A stretch of DNA of 17,321 nt from Candidatus Melainabacteria bacterium (GTDB lineage Bacteria > Cyanobacteriota > Vampirovibrionia > Obscuribacterales > Obscuribacteraceae), in contig PSRH01000025.1 of assembly GCA_003175915.1 (NCBI GenBank), positions 1-17,321 on the forward strand, written 5' to 3'. The notes beneath the pieces were generated by a model. That model did not search any database. It saw only the letters and a list, made by a program, of their open reading frames with translations, and was not told the origin of the DNA. The translations under genes were made by a program, and so were the position numbers. The first letter of the stretch is position 1, and every line of letters begins with the position of its first letter. Below, piece after piece: positions 1 through 7,294 of this stretch.

Positions 1-2
1 AA

Positions 3-1424
3 GGTCGCACCGAACAAGTGAGAGACTTCAAAATGATGGTGCGCGCTCTTCACGCTGCCGGCATAGAAGTAATTCTCGACGTAGTCTATAACCATACCGC
101 CGAGGGCAATCACCTCGGTCCAACCCTTTCTTTCAGAGGAGTGGACAATCTTGCCTACTATCGCACCAACCCAAAAGACCCTCGTTTTTATGTTGATTAC
201 ACAGGCTGCGGCAACACCTTGAATATGATGCATCCGCGGGTGTTGCAGTTGATTATGGACAGTTTGCGCTACTGGATATTGGAAATGCGCGTCGATGGCT
301 TTCGCTTCGACCTGGCCAGCGCTCTGGCAAGAGAGTTGTTTGACGTTGACAAACTTTCCGGCTTTTTTGATATCGTCCAACAAGACCCCGTCATTTCGAA
401 GGTGAAACTAATCGCGGAACCTTGGGATCTGGGGGCGGGAGGCTATCAGGTCGGTAATTTCCCGGTACTCTGGACAGAGTGGAACGGGAAGTTCAGGGAT
501 GCAGTGCGCAAATTCTGGCGCGGTGATTCCGGATTGGCCGGTGAAATGGCCACACGCTGTTCCGGCAGCAGCGACCTCTACGAACACACTGGCAGAAGCC
601 CGCATGCCAGTATCAACTTTGTCACCAGTCATGATGGCTTCACTCTGGCCGATCTTGTTAGCTACAACGAAAAACATAACGAAGCCAATCTCGAAAATAA
701 CAAGGACGGTGACGATAACAACAATAGTTGGAATTGCGGCGTGGAAGGTCCTACTGAAGACAAGAAAATAATGTCCCTGCGGGCTCAACAAAAACGTAAT
801 TTCATGGCTACTCTCCTGTTATCCCAGGGTGTACCAATGATCAGTGGCGGTGATGAATTGGGGAGAACGCAATCAGGTAACAACAATTGCTATTGCCATG
901 ACAGTGAACTCAGCTGGTATCACTGGGACCTGGACGAAAGCAAAAAGGAGTTCCTCGCCTTTGTCCAAAAGCTAGCGGTGATCCGGACCAGCCAGCCCGT
1001 GCTTCAACGTCGGAAATTTTTCGAAGGTAGACTTCTTGACCCTGAACTTGGCAGCAAGGATGTTCTCTGGCTTGACCATACCGGCAAAGAAATAAGTGTA
1101 AGCCAGTGGGAAGATCCCGAAATGAAAACATTTGGCGTATTGCTGGATGGCAACAGCATCACTGAAGTAGACGAGCATGGCGATCCCGTTCTTGCCAATT
1201 CGTTGTTCATGGTCTGGAATGCTGACTCGGAAGATGTTGCCTTCATCCTGCCACCAGAACAGATGGCCAAACGCGGAAAGAAACTAACTTCTGCAAAGGA
1301 TCTCGCCTGGAAGCTTCTTATTGATACATCTGAGTCAATGCGAGAAAGCTGCTGGGAGTTTGCCTCCTCTTTTCCAGTGAAAGCTCGAAGCGTAGTTTTA
1401 TTTGAATTGGCGGAGAAAGACTAG
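3..1424 (+). CDS. glgX: Glycogen debranching enzyme GlgX (GH13 isoamylase type), 5' end cut off by window
   Basis: Cytoplasmic enzyme that hydrolyses alpha-1,6 branches of glycogen or limit dextrin. The reading frame is open to the left edge, so the N-terminal CBM48 domain and the start of the barrel are missing. GTG at 18 is internal, not a start. Counting from that codon, the four GH13 regions are present: DVVYNHT (21-27), GFRFDLA with nucleophile D98, IAEPWD with acid/base E134, and FVTSHDGF with D206. The C-terminal beta domain ends at VVLFELAEKD. The run YNHTAEG and the NNNSWNCG-type loop are typical of GlgX rather than of pullulanase. The next gene starts 6 bases after the stop, so the two are probably co-transcribed. 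The family assignment is firm; the missing N-terminus cannot be judged. Confidence 0.95.
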   Translation, partial: GRTEQVRDFKMMVRALHAAGIEVILDVVYNHTAEGNHLGPTLSFRGVDNLAYYRTNPKDPRFYVDYTGCGNTLNMMHPRVLQLIMDSLRYWILEMRVDGFRFDLASALARELFDVDKLSGFFDIVQQDPVISKVKLIAEPWDLGAGGYQVGNFPVLWTEWNGKFRDAVRKFWRGDSGLAGEMATRCSGSSDLYEHTGRSPHASINFVTSHDGFTLADLVSYNEKHNEANLENNKDGDDNNNSWNCGVEGPTEDKKIMSLRAQQKRNFMATLLLSQGVPMISGGDELGRTQSGNNNCYCHDSELSWYHWDLDESKKEFLAFVQKLAVIRTSQPVLQRRKFFEGRLLDPELGSKDVLWLDHTGKEISVSQWEDPEMKTFGVLLDGNSITEVDEHGDPVLANSLFMVWNADSEDVAFILPPEQMAKRGKKLTSAKDLAWKLLIDTSESMRESCWEFASSFPVKARSVVLFELAEKD

Positions 1425-1430
1425 GCGATC

Positions 1431-2030
1431 ATGCAACCAGCCCTTGAGAAACATCTAAAAGAACTGAAAAATTGCCAGCTTTGCCCCAATGTTGTCGGGC
1501 CCGTCGTTACGCACGGTCCAGTGATCAGCAAGGTCTATCTTATCGGTCAGGCGCCTGGACCACGCGAAGGCAGTTTCGGCCGACCTTTTGCCTGGACAGC
1601 CGGTAAGACTCTGTTCAGATGGTTTGGCACCATCGGTTTAAACGAGGAAGAATTTCGCTCACGCGTTTATATGGCAGCAGTATGTCGTTGTTTTCCAGGC
1701 AAAGCCAAAGGTGGTGGTGACAGAGTACCGACTGCAGAAGAAATTGAGACTTGCTCAGATTGGATGGAAAGTGAGGTGAAGCTACTGAAACCAAAGCTTG
1801 TCATTCCAGTCGGACGATTGGCGATCGAACAAATACTTGGACCAGCTCCTTTAACGGAGACAATTGGCAGACAGTTTGAAAGAATGATTTTTGGCCATCA
1901 GTGCCAGATCATCCCCTTGCCGCATCCCTCCGGGGCTTCGACCTGGTTTAAGAGAGAACCAGGCAAATCATTGCTATTGAAAGCCTTGCAAATCATACAC
2001 GACCATCCAGCCTGGCAAAGCCTTCTTTAG
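1431..2030 (+). CDS. Uracil-DNA glycosylase superfamily protein (family 4-like, 4Fe-4S)
   Basis: A 199-residue DNA-repair-type protein, likely removing uracil or a related deaminated base from DNA. Motif A reads GQAPGPREGSFGRPF (39-53), with AG at 57-58 contacting the uracil pocket in the family. The C-terminal motif is LPHPSGAS (163-170), supplying the leucine-loop histidine H165. Four cysteines fit the iron-sulfur ligands of family 4 enzymes: C15 and C18 (CQLC), C85 or C87 (VCRCFPG) and C108 (ETCSDW). The HPSG form differs from the HPAxxL of classical family 4, so it belongs to one of the broader COG1573 subgroups and activity is inferred. It follows glgX by 6 bases; a GGAG lies 15 bases upstream, so translation may depend partly on coupling. 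Confidence 0.88.
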   Translation: MQPALEKHLKELKNCQLCPNVVGPVVTHGPVISKVYLIGQAPGPREGSFGRPFAWTAGKTLFRWFGTIGLNEEEFRSRVYMAAVCRCFPGKAKGGGDRVPTAEEIETCSDWMESEVKLLKPKLVIPVGRLAIEQILGPAPLTETIGRQFERMIFGHQCQIIPLPHPSGASTWFKREPGKSLLLKALQIIHDHPAWQSLL

Positions 2031-2057
2031 CAGAGCGGAAACTGCACTTTTATCTTC

Positions 2058-2726
2058 TCAGGGAGAGCCCTTTACTTTAGCCCAAAAATAACCCTCGACG
2101 AATGAATGTTGATCGTCAGGAAGGCGAATGATTATGTAACCCGGCAACATTCCATTCTTGATCCTTCCGAAGCTGAGCTTTGTAGCACAGAATACTCCGT
2201 CATAGCCTTGACCAGTTTGATTATTATTACCCTTCTTTGATTCTGCTGTCACGCCCATCAACAAGCCTTTCTTTTCACCAGGTTCCTGCTTACGGCCACT
2301 GAGATGAAGCATAGCGCCGCTGGCGCTCTGGTATACAGGATCAATCATCGAGATAGAAAGATTTTGGAGACTTTGCGTTGGTTGGCTTAGTCCCATTAAT
2401 AAGCTCAATGACGAAGAAAAACTATCCTGCCCATTATAGAAGGAGAGTGTACTTGCCTGTCGAACATTACCTATCTCAACAGATTTCACCTCGAACGGAG
2501 CACCTAATAGCATTCCATGAGCCGGCTTCTGCGAAAACGATTTGGTCGCCATCTCTTGAAACCATTGTTCATTTTTGGACAGCCAGGCATCCTTAGCAAG
2601 TGATGGCAGCGTAGCGCAACAGATAACTGATGCCATTAGAGCAGACTTAGTCAAGCGCTCCTTGATGCGCTGCCGAGTGTCGCTTGGTTCGAACTTGCCC
2701 TCCGACATTAATCTTGTAGATAACAA
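2058..2726 (-). CDS. Exported protein of unknown function, TTG start
   Basis: A 222-residue protein I do not recognise. A long basic n-region (about 25 residues) is followed by a hydrophobic stretch, ALMASVICCATLPSLA, with likely signal-peptidase cleavage after LPSLA near residue 44, so it should be exported. The C-terminal part (about 175-215) is the best ordered section: one cysteine in VFCATKL, then GMLPGYIIIRLPDD and VEGYFWAKV, which look like beta-strands. The TTG start is chosen because AGAGGAG (2734-2740) sits 7 bases upstream; the in-frame ATG at 2708 would be 25 bases from it. If ATG 2708 were used the protein would lose 6 residues. It is convergent with the glycosylase gene (27 bases between stops) and divergent from the M50 protease gene. 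Confidence 0.75.
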   Translation of the reverse strand: MLSTRLMSEGKFEPSDTRQRIKERLTKSALMASVICCATLPSLAKDAWLSKNEQWFQEMATKSFSQKPAHGMLLGAPFEVKSVEIGNVRQASTLSFYNGQDSFSSSLSLLMGLSQPTQSLQNLSISMIDPVYQSASGAMLHLSGRKQEPGEKKGLLMGVTAESKKGNNNQTGQGYDGVFCATKLSFGRIKNGMLPGYIIIRLPDDQHSFVEGYFWAKVKGSP

Positions 2727-2761
2727 CGATATGCTCCTCTAACAGAATCAATCTAAATCCT

Positions 2762-2790
2762 CTTATACTGTCACCTTAGACACGATGCAA
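2762..2790 (-). promoter_or_regulatory. Possible sigma-70-type promoter for the exported-protein gene at 2726
   Basis: On the minus strand, TTGCAT (2785-2790) and TATAAG (2762-2767) are separated by exactly 17 bases. The predicted transcript start near 2755 leaves a short leader holding AGAGGAG and the TTG start. The -10 matches 5 of 6, the -35 only 3 of 6. The same 72-base divergent region must also drive the M50 gene on the plus strand, where TATACT at 2764-2769 is a -10 candidate without a good -35. Confidence 0.4.
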
Positions 2791-2798
2791 GGTAACAA

Positions 2799-3872
2799 AT
2801 GACAGGTGTTCTGCTTTTAATCCTGATTCTCTCCGGTTTAATTATCGGTCATGAGTTAACTCATTATTTCGTCGCGCGCCTATTTGGTTTTCAAACACCG
2901 GTGTTCGGTCTGGGACTACCAGTTGGACCTTATTTGGAAATTGGTAGAAAATGGGATACGCAATTTCGCGTTCATCCATTGCTCCTGGGTGCCTACGTTA
3001 CCATTCCCGAGCTAGATCCTGTCGACCCGGGAGATTCGTCAAATTCACTGTCCAAGCCATTCACCAATTTTCCCGTCTGGCAGCGGCTCATTGTTGTACT
3101 TGCTGGAATTGGTTTCTACCTGGCATGCGCCTGGGTTGCCTTATTCTTTTCTCTCGGTGTGGCGGGAGCACCCAACACCAGAATAGTTGTACACAGTCTC
3201 TCCCCGCAAATCCCAATTGCCGCCAACGCCGGTATCAAACCTGGTGACTCCATCATAGCTCTTGATTCGCTCAAGGTTTCCACTATCGACGATGTTTTAT
3301 CCTACCTTCACGCACATCCATCCACTTCAATAACGATTCACTTGCTCAGGCAAGATCAACCTATTGCCGTTTCAATCACGCCCGACGCCTCCGGTAAGGT
3401 AGGTATGTCCATAGATAGAGAAAACACGTCCGGCTATACGAGAGTCGCTCCACTTGACGCATTGTCCCAGGCCTCGCAGCAATGCTGTACCTTGACCGCT
3501 GGTATTTTTACTGCGACTGGAATGGGCCTGGTCAATATGCTGCATCCACAAACAGAAAAAGAGAGTCAGATCAAGCTAAAGAACATCGTCGCCATTATCT
3601 ACATGGGTGCCGCTACCTACGCTCAAGATTGGCGCCTTCTGCCATGGTTCGTAGCCATGCTTTGCATCGACTTGGCAATCGTCAATATCTTTCCTTGGCC
3701 AGGGTTTGATGGTAGTCATTTGTTGGCAATACTGACCAACACGGCACGCGGCAAGCCGCTGAATCGGACGCCGATCTTTCATTGGCTGTTCGTCGGACTG
3801 GTCGTAACTACGCTGCTCTTCGCCGGAGTACCTTTGTGCTTTCTAAGAGGACGTCAACAAGCATCTCGGTAA
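2799..3872 (+). CDS. M50 (site-2 protease, RseP-like) membrane zinc metalloprotease with PDZ domain
   Basis: A 357-residue intramembrane protease; family members cut membrane-bound regulators or leftover signal peptides inside the bilayer. The zinc site HELTH is at 18-22 in the first membrane helix. A membrane-edge segment LLLGAYVTIPE (61-71) corresponds to the GGYV loop of RseP. One PDZ domain spans about 128-205, with AGIKPGDSIIALDS at 144-157. The second catalytic motif, NIFPWPGFDG (296-305), provides D304 as third zinc ligand. Further helices lie near 95-120, 280-300 and 325-348. The usual AGPxxNF motif after the PDZ-linked helix is changed to AGIGFYL (102-108), losing the conserved Pro and Asn, so the subgroup is divergent. 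AAGG (2789-2792) is a fair ribosome site. The stop is one base from the stop of the opposing rhomboid gene. Confidence 0.9.
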   Translation: MTGVLLLILILSGLIIGHELTHYFVARLFGFQTPVFGLGLPVGPYLEIGRKWDTQFRVHPLLLGAYVTIPELDPVDPGDSSNSLSKPFTNFPVWQRLIVVLAGIGFYLACAWVALFFSLGVAGAPNTRIVVHSLSPQIPIAANAGIKPGDSIIALDSLKVSTIDDVLSYLHAHPSTSITIHLLRQDQPIAVSITPDASGKVGMSIDRENTSGYTRVAPLDALSQASQQCCTLTAGIFTATGMGLVNMLHPQTEKESQIKLKNIVAIIYMGAATYAQDWRLLPWFVAMLCIDLAIVNIFPWPGFDGSHLLAILTNTARGKPLNRTPIFHWLFVGLVVTTLLFAGVPLCFLRGRQQASR

Positions 3873-3873
3873 G

Positions 3874-4566
3874 CTATTGCCAATTATAGGGCTCACCCGG
3901 TGGCTCTCTCCGCTCTTTCGGGATGAACTGCGCCAGTATCCATCCTGAAACAAAACCTCCAACGTGCGCCCAGAAAGCAACCCCGCCCACATCACTCGTG
4001 GTGGCAGCAAGCGATGACACACCAGGTATAAGCTGCATAACAAACCAGAGGCCCAAGAAAAAGATGGCAGGCACTTCGGTGGTTCGACTGAAATAACCGT
4101 AAGGAATAAGCGCCACAACCCTGCTTTGAGGAAACAAGACTAAGTAGGCTCCAAGAACTCCAGAAATGGCTCCGCTTGCTCCTACCATGGCCACGTGGGA
4201 ACCTGCCTGAATGAACACTTGGGTGCAGGCAGCGCAAATTCCCGTAAACAGATAGAACAACAAGTAACCTACATGGCCAAGACGATCTTCAACATTGTCC
4301 CCAAAAATGAAGAGAAACCACATATTGCCCAGTACGTGAGCCCATCCACCATGAAGGAACATCGAGGAAAACATCGTCTCTATTTGAGCTGCATCCAGTT
4401 GAGATAGGAATGTCGCGGGCACAAGTCCGTATGTTGAAAGAAAACTCTCCAGCTCAGGAGTAGGCATCATGCTTTCAAACAAAAATACTAAGATGCAGAT
4501 CCCCATAATCAACCAATTGACTATGGGGACCTTTTCTGACGGGATGGTGTCTCGTAGGGGAAACAT
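3874..4566 (-). CDS. Rhomboid family intramembrane serine protease
   Basis: A 230-residue protein with the six-helix rhomboid core; it would cleave membrane-anchored substrates within the bilayer. Catalytic serine S131 lies in VGASGAISG (128-136) and catalytic H201 in AFWAHVGGFVSG (197-208). The helix-2 motif HVLGN gives H77 and N81, which form the oxyanion site in the family. The loop before it, FSSMFLHGGW, is also typical. The N-terminus has only about 15 residues before the first helix, as in bacterial rhomboids of the kind with an IPYG-containing loop (154-157). It lies 48 bases downstream of an exported-protein gene on the same strand and may share its transcript. The ribosome site (AAGG, 3 bases from ATG) is weak. 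No terminator fits between it and the convergent M50 gene. Confidence 0.95.
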   Translation of the reverse strand: MFPLRDTIPSEKVPIVNWLIMGICILVFLFESMMPTPELESFLSTYGLVPATFLSQLDAAQIETMFSSMFLHGGWAHVLGNMWFLFIFGDNVEDRLGHVGYLLFYLFTGICAACTQVFIQAGSHVAMVGASGAISGVLGAYLVLFPQSRVVALIPYGYFSRTTEVPAIFFLGLWFVMQLIPGVSSLAATTSDVGGVAFWAHVGGFVSGWILAQFIPKERREPPGEPYNWQ

Positions 4567-4614
4567 ACGCCTTGCTCACAATTACTGTTATTTGATTAGC
4601 AAGTAAAGATTTTT

Positions 4615-5211
4615 CTACGAGCGCTTTCTATGCAAAGGTTCTTTCGCTTGAGGGGATGGCCCACCGCTTTGATTAGCCTTAAGCACATCGATGACGAATT
4701 GTTCCGTCAGCTGGTAAACAGCTTTGTTTAGATTGGCGTCGTCACTGAGCATCGAATCATGATAAGTGACTGCACGCACTTCCGTTCTAGGCTGCCTAAG
4801 TAGCGATACCCACTGGATCAAATTTATTTGAACATAGTTGGCAGTGGGCACTTTGTTGATTTTGATTTCCAGCAAGCCATCCACCGGCTTCATCCCCGAT
4901 TTAAGCGTCTTGAATGGGAAAATCGGTATCTCCAATAGTTTGAGCTTCTGCTCCATAGCCGTATCCAAGTCGGCGGTGTTATCCGGGCAAATCACCCCAT
5001 AAGCTAATCCGCGAATATTCTTTAGCGACGCCAGCATCAAATCTCGCCGAACAACATGTCGTCGAGTCCGTAAATCCTCAGTTGTAGTTGTTGTCGACTT
5101 CGCCGGCGTTGCTGCAGCAATCGTCGGCTCCGCCTGTCCTGACTGAAGGGAGCCAAGAGGAAGAGCTGCAGCCAGCAAAACTGCAAGGGCATACAATCGC
5201 TTCACCTTCAT
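4615..5211 (-). CDS. Exported protein of unknown function
   Basis: A 198-residue protein I cannot place. A clear signal peptide (basic KVKR, hydrophobic ALAVLLAAALPLG) ends with a cleavage site after GQA, residue 27. A low-complexity linker with a run of five threonines (40-44) follows, then a compact domain of about 55-180 with the segments LASLKNIRGLAYGVICP, LLEIKINKVP and YVQINLIQWVSLL. A single cysteine (about 75) remains in the mature form. The C-terminus is rich in Lys and Arg. AAAAGGAG stands 8 bases before ATG, so the start is firm. It lies between the DUF429 gene (114 bases upstream, same strand) and the rhomboid gene (48 bases downstream); nothing in the sequence ties its role to either. 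Confidence 0.82.
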   Translation of the reverse strand: MKVKRLYALAVLLAAALPLGSLQSGQAEPTIAAATPAKSTTTTTEDLRTRRHVVRRDLMLASLKNIRGLAYGVICPDNTADLDTAMEQKLKLLEIPIFPFKTLKSGMKPVDGLLEIKINKVPTANYVQINLIQWVSLLRQPRTEVRAVTYHDSMLSDDANLNKAVYQLTEQFVIDVLKANQSGGPSPQAKEPLHRKRS

Positions 5212-5240
5212 AACAGTCGCTCCTTTTCTGCACTACTGAT

Positions 5241-5269
5241 TAATTAGCAGGATGATCATTGCTGCCCAA
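5241..5269 (-). promoter_or_regulatory. Possible promoter for the exported-protein gene at 5211
   Basis: On the minus strand TTGGGC (5264-5269) and TAATTA (5241-5246) are 17 bases apart, about 30 bases before the start codon and just upstream of the AAAAGGAG ribosome site. Both boxes match the consensus only partly, so this is a suggestion. Confidence 0.3.
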
Positions 5270-5325
5270 AAGCTTACCATGATTGCTTCGCAGTGATCAC
5301 CGTCGGAACACCGCCAAATAGCCAA

Positions 5326-6186
5326 TCATTTCAGTAACGATGGGGCATAAATCCAACCTTCTAGAAGCACATTTAAATCATCGCTGGCAAGCGCATCCCG
5401 GTAGAGGTGCGGTGCTGTTTTCCAGGCCGCGCTTGCATAGCAAGCTACGACTGCATCAAGGGCGTGGTCGTTCTCAAGAATCACTCGTTCTATGTTCTTC
5501 GGGAAGGACAATCTCGGAAGGTCCTTATGACAACTGTTGTCTCTGATTCTTGCCAGACCGGAAACAATCTCGCTGCGCTTGCTAGCTGGCTTTTGCCCAC
5601 TGCCTTTGTAGCCTGTATCAGGCAATGACAAACAGTAAAGAGTCTCGCGCGGATATACTTCCAATACGGCGCAGCTGCCGTCTTTAGGGTCTTGAAAGGG
5701 CATGACGAAAAATCGGGCTGGATCGAGGGTGGCCAGCATGCGAATGCCATGAAAGGTCATCTGGGTCATTGATGGATTGCCGCGGTGAAGCGGACTTACG
5801 CCAACTCGGTGGAGACTGCCGTCAGTGGTTCTCTTGGGCTCGCTAGCAAATTCGCCGACGTCTTGAATAAAATCGTCAAATGTGGAGAAGGCAATATATT
5901 CAGCCACTTCTTGCCACGACTGAAAGCCTCTTTCTTGCCTTTTCATCTTCAGGTGCTCGAGAAAAGAAACGGGTAACGAGAAGGGAAAATCCAGGCCGAC
6001 AACGCTCAGACTAGCTATCTCGTTTAATTGCTTCGCCAAAAGATGGCTGCCACAATGGTTCAAAGAAACAATTTCAAGACCAAGATTGGTCAATGAACCT
6101 AACGCCAGCCAAGTGTTATTCGGAACATCTTTGGCGCCGCTATAGTCAACTCCGGCACACATTGCCTCCCTACCGACTTCCCTCAT
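5326..6186 (-). CDS. DUF429 family protein (predicted RNase H-like fold nuclease)
   Basis: A 286-residue protein of the DUF429 family, predicted from its acidic motifs to adopt an RNase H-like fold; its substrate is unknown. The family signature is complete: CAGVDYSG (D14) at the first strand, VGLDFPFSLP (D66), VLEVYPRE with E176, and the C-terminal helix motif ENDHALDAVVACYA with D240, H241 and D244. The acidic residues are placed as metal ligands would be. The first ATG at 6186 has AAGGAG 11 bases upstream; the internal ATG at 6162 also has AGGGAGG close by, so the protein could begin at residue 9, immediately before CAGVDY. No signal peptide. It ends in TGA, which matters for judging the in-frame TGA at 9520. 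It is the first gene of a minus-strand run toward the rhomboid gene. Confidence 0.85.
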   Translation of the reverse strand: MREVGREAMCAGVDYSGAKDVPNNTWLALGSLTNLGLEIVSLNHCGSHLLAKQLNEIASLSVVGLDFPFSLPVSFLEHLKMKRQERGFQSWQEVAEYIAFSTFDDFIQDVGEFASEPKRTTDGSLHRVGVSPLHRGNPSMTQMTFHGIRMLATLDPARFFVMPFQDPKDGSCAVLEVYPRETLYCLSLPDTGYKGSGQKPASKRSEIVSGLARIRDNSCHKDLPRLSFPKNIERVILENDHALDAVVACYASAAWKTAPHLYRDALASDDLNVLLEGWIYAPSLLK

Positions 6187-6203
6187 TTAAGCTGAAACTC
6201 CTT

Positions 6204-6239
6204 GGAAATTTCCACAACCTCATTATTACCCAGTAAAAT
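6204..6239 (+). promoter_or_regulatory. Possible promoter with overlapping 10-base palindrome, before the V-x-A-P-F repeat gene
   Basis: TCCACA (6211-6216, 4 of 6 to the -35 consensus) and TAAAAT (6234-6239, 5 of 6 to the -10) are 17 bases apart, about 27 bases before the ATG at 6266. A perfect palindrome GGAAATTTCC (6204-6213) overlaps the -35 and would be well placed for a repressor, but a palindrome of this size can occur by chance. The region is shared with the divergent DUF429 gene. Confidence 0.35.
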
Positions 6240-6265
6240 AACCTGGTTGCCCATAGGTGTGGATT

Positions 6266-6739
6266 ATGAACAAGCAATATTTATACCTCCCATTTTTGAT
6301 CGCCTTGACTTTCTTTGCTTCAAAAAGCACAGCCCTGGCATATAAATTTGTCGAAAAAGACGGAGAGGGCACGCACGTCAGGGCCCCGTTCGTCCACGTA
6401 GATGTAGGCAGTCCCGACCAAGACGGCAAACGTGTGCGGGTAAAGGCTCCTTTCGTCAACGTAGACAATCCGCCCGGGTCAGGAAACGCGCAGGTGAACG
6501 CACCCATGACTCACGTGACACGAGATGCGCAAAGCGGCACCACCAATGTGAAAGCACCTTTTACAAAGGTAGATAAACCGACCAATGGTACTGAAATATC
6601 AACTCCAGTTTCGACTGGAACCGAATACTCAAACACTAGCAAAGGCGTAAATGTAAACGCGCCTTTTGCAAGAGTACAAACCAATGGCGCCAACCGTAAC
6701 GTGCACGTCAAAGCACCGTTTACCGACGTTCAGAGATAA
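6266..6739 (+). CDS. Small exported protein built from V-x-A-P-F-x-x-V repeats
   Basis: A 157-residue protein with no family I recognise. The signal peptide (MNKQYLYLPFLIALTFFASKS) ends at STALA, residue 25. The mature part is little more than repeats of V-[RKN]-A-P-[FM]-x-x-V: 38-45, 59-66, 77-84, 95-102, 130-137 and 148-155, mostly 18 residues apart. A degraded seventh copy (ISTPVSTG, 111-118) fills the one double-length gap. Between the cores lie polar Gly/Asn/Asp/Thr turns, which suggests a small beta-solenoid or stacked beta-hairpins on the cell surface or in the periplasm. ATG 6266 is preferred over GTG 6257 because AGG (6255-6257) is 8 bases from the ATG. There are no cysteines in the mature part. 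It converges with the next gene, 11 bases between stops. Confidence 0.8.
   Translation: MNKQYLYLPFLIALTFFASKSTALAYKFVEKDGEGTHVRAPFVHVDVGSPDQDGKRVRVKAPFVNVDNPPGSGNAQVNAPMTHVTRDAQSGTTNVKAPFTKVDKPTNGTEISTPVSTGTEYSNTSKGVNVNAPFARVQTNGANRNVHVKAPFTDVQR
6377..6730 (+). repeat. Six (plus one degraded) in-gene repeats coding V-x-A-P-F-x-x-V
   Basis: Core units start at 6377, 6440, 6494, 6548, 6653 and 6707; a degraded unit starts at 6596. The usual spacing is 54 bases (18 codons). The copies differ at synonymous sites (for example GCCCCG, GCTCCT, GCACCT and GCGCCT for Ala-Pro), so the repetition is kept at protein level and is not a recent DNA duplication. Confidence 0.8.
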
Positions 6740-6750
6740 GCTAACTCCTC

Positions 6751-7128
6751 TCAGAGAACGTTGGCTTTAAAGAAGGGTATGCCCAGGTGCAACAAATGAT
6801 GCGATTCCTTCTTTTTCTTAATCACTACGGGCTTTTCAACTCTGGTTTCGACTCTGGTCTCAACCGGTTGTTCGATCACTTGCTTTTCTACTGTCGTTGT
6901 CCTATTGGGCTGCTGAATAATTACCATGTCACCGGCATTATCCTGGATCAACACTGGATTGTCCGGCGTTCTTTCGATCGTCGTCCGAGTTTCCACTACT
7001 GAAGAAGGCTCACTTGTGGTGAATTCCTTGTATTTGATGATTTCAGTATCAGTCGCGTTGGCAGCCGATGCCAGCCAGATCAGGCTGATAGCAGGCAAAG
7101 CAGCTCTTAAGCCTCTATTAAGTATCAT
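6751..7128 (-). CDS. Small exported protein with V-E-T-R and I-I-Q repeat motifs
   Basis: A 125-residue protein of unknown function. Signal peptide 1-25, cleaved after SAANA. The mature part is polar and repetitive: VVETRTT (44-50), PVLIQ (58-62), MVIIQ (68-72), then VETRVETRVEKP (89-100), a lysine cluster KKKK (104-107) and a hydrophobic tail HLGIPFFKANVL. The pattern VVE-x-TT...NP-x-[IL]IQ recurs in the larger protein at 14629-15234, so the two appear to belong to one family. ATG 7128 is chosen over an upstream in-frame start at 7167 because GGAGGT sits 7 bases before it and the signal peptide then begins directly. The stop codon is TGA. It is divergent from the AAA ATPase gene. Confidence 0.72.
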   Translation of the reverse strand: MILNRGLRAALPAISLIWLASAANATDTEIIKYKEFTTSEPSSVVETRTTIERTPDNPVLIQDNAGDMVIIQQPNRTTTVEKQVIEQPVETRVETRVEKPVVIKKKKESHHLLHLGIPFFKANVL

Positions 7129-7294
7129 CCCTCCGACCTCCATTGTTCTTAATGGATCCTGCTGCAATTGGACGTCTCCGAGGAATAGTTTGTTTCCGGA
7201 AAGGGAAGATCACAATGAGAAAGACCAGCGCTTTACCGCAATTTGCGTAAATTGGCTAACAATTCCCGGACATAGTTAAGGAGGATTGCTATTA

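Noticed and set aside
408..791. Minus-strand 127-codon frame inside glgX
   Set aside because: Shadow of the catalytic-domain coding sequence; the glgX motifs on the plus strand are decisive.
7193..7202. Palindrome TTTCCGGAAA, similar in style to GGAAATTTCC at 6204
   Set aside because: Ten-base palindromes are expected by chance and the two do not share the same half-site order; not claimed as a common operator.
7214..7249. 11-codon leader-peptide-like frame (MRKTSALPQFA) before the AAA gene
   Set aside because: No run of regulatory codons, no attenuator hairpin after it, no strong ribosome site.
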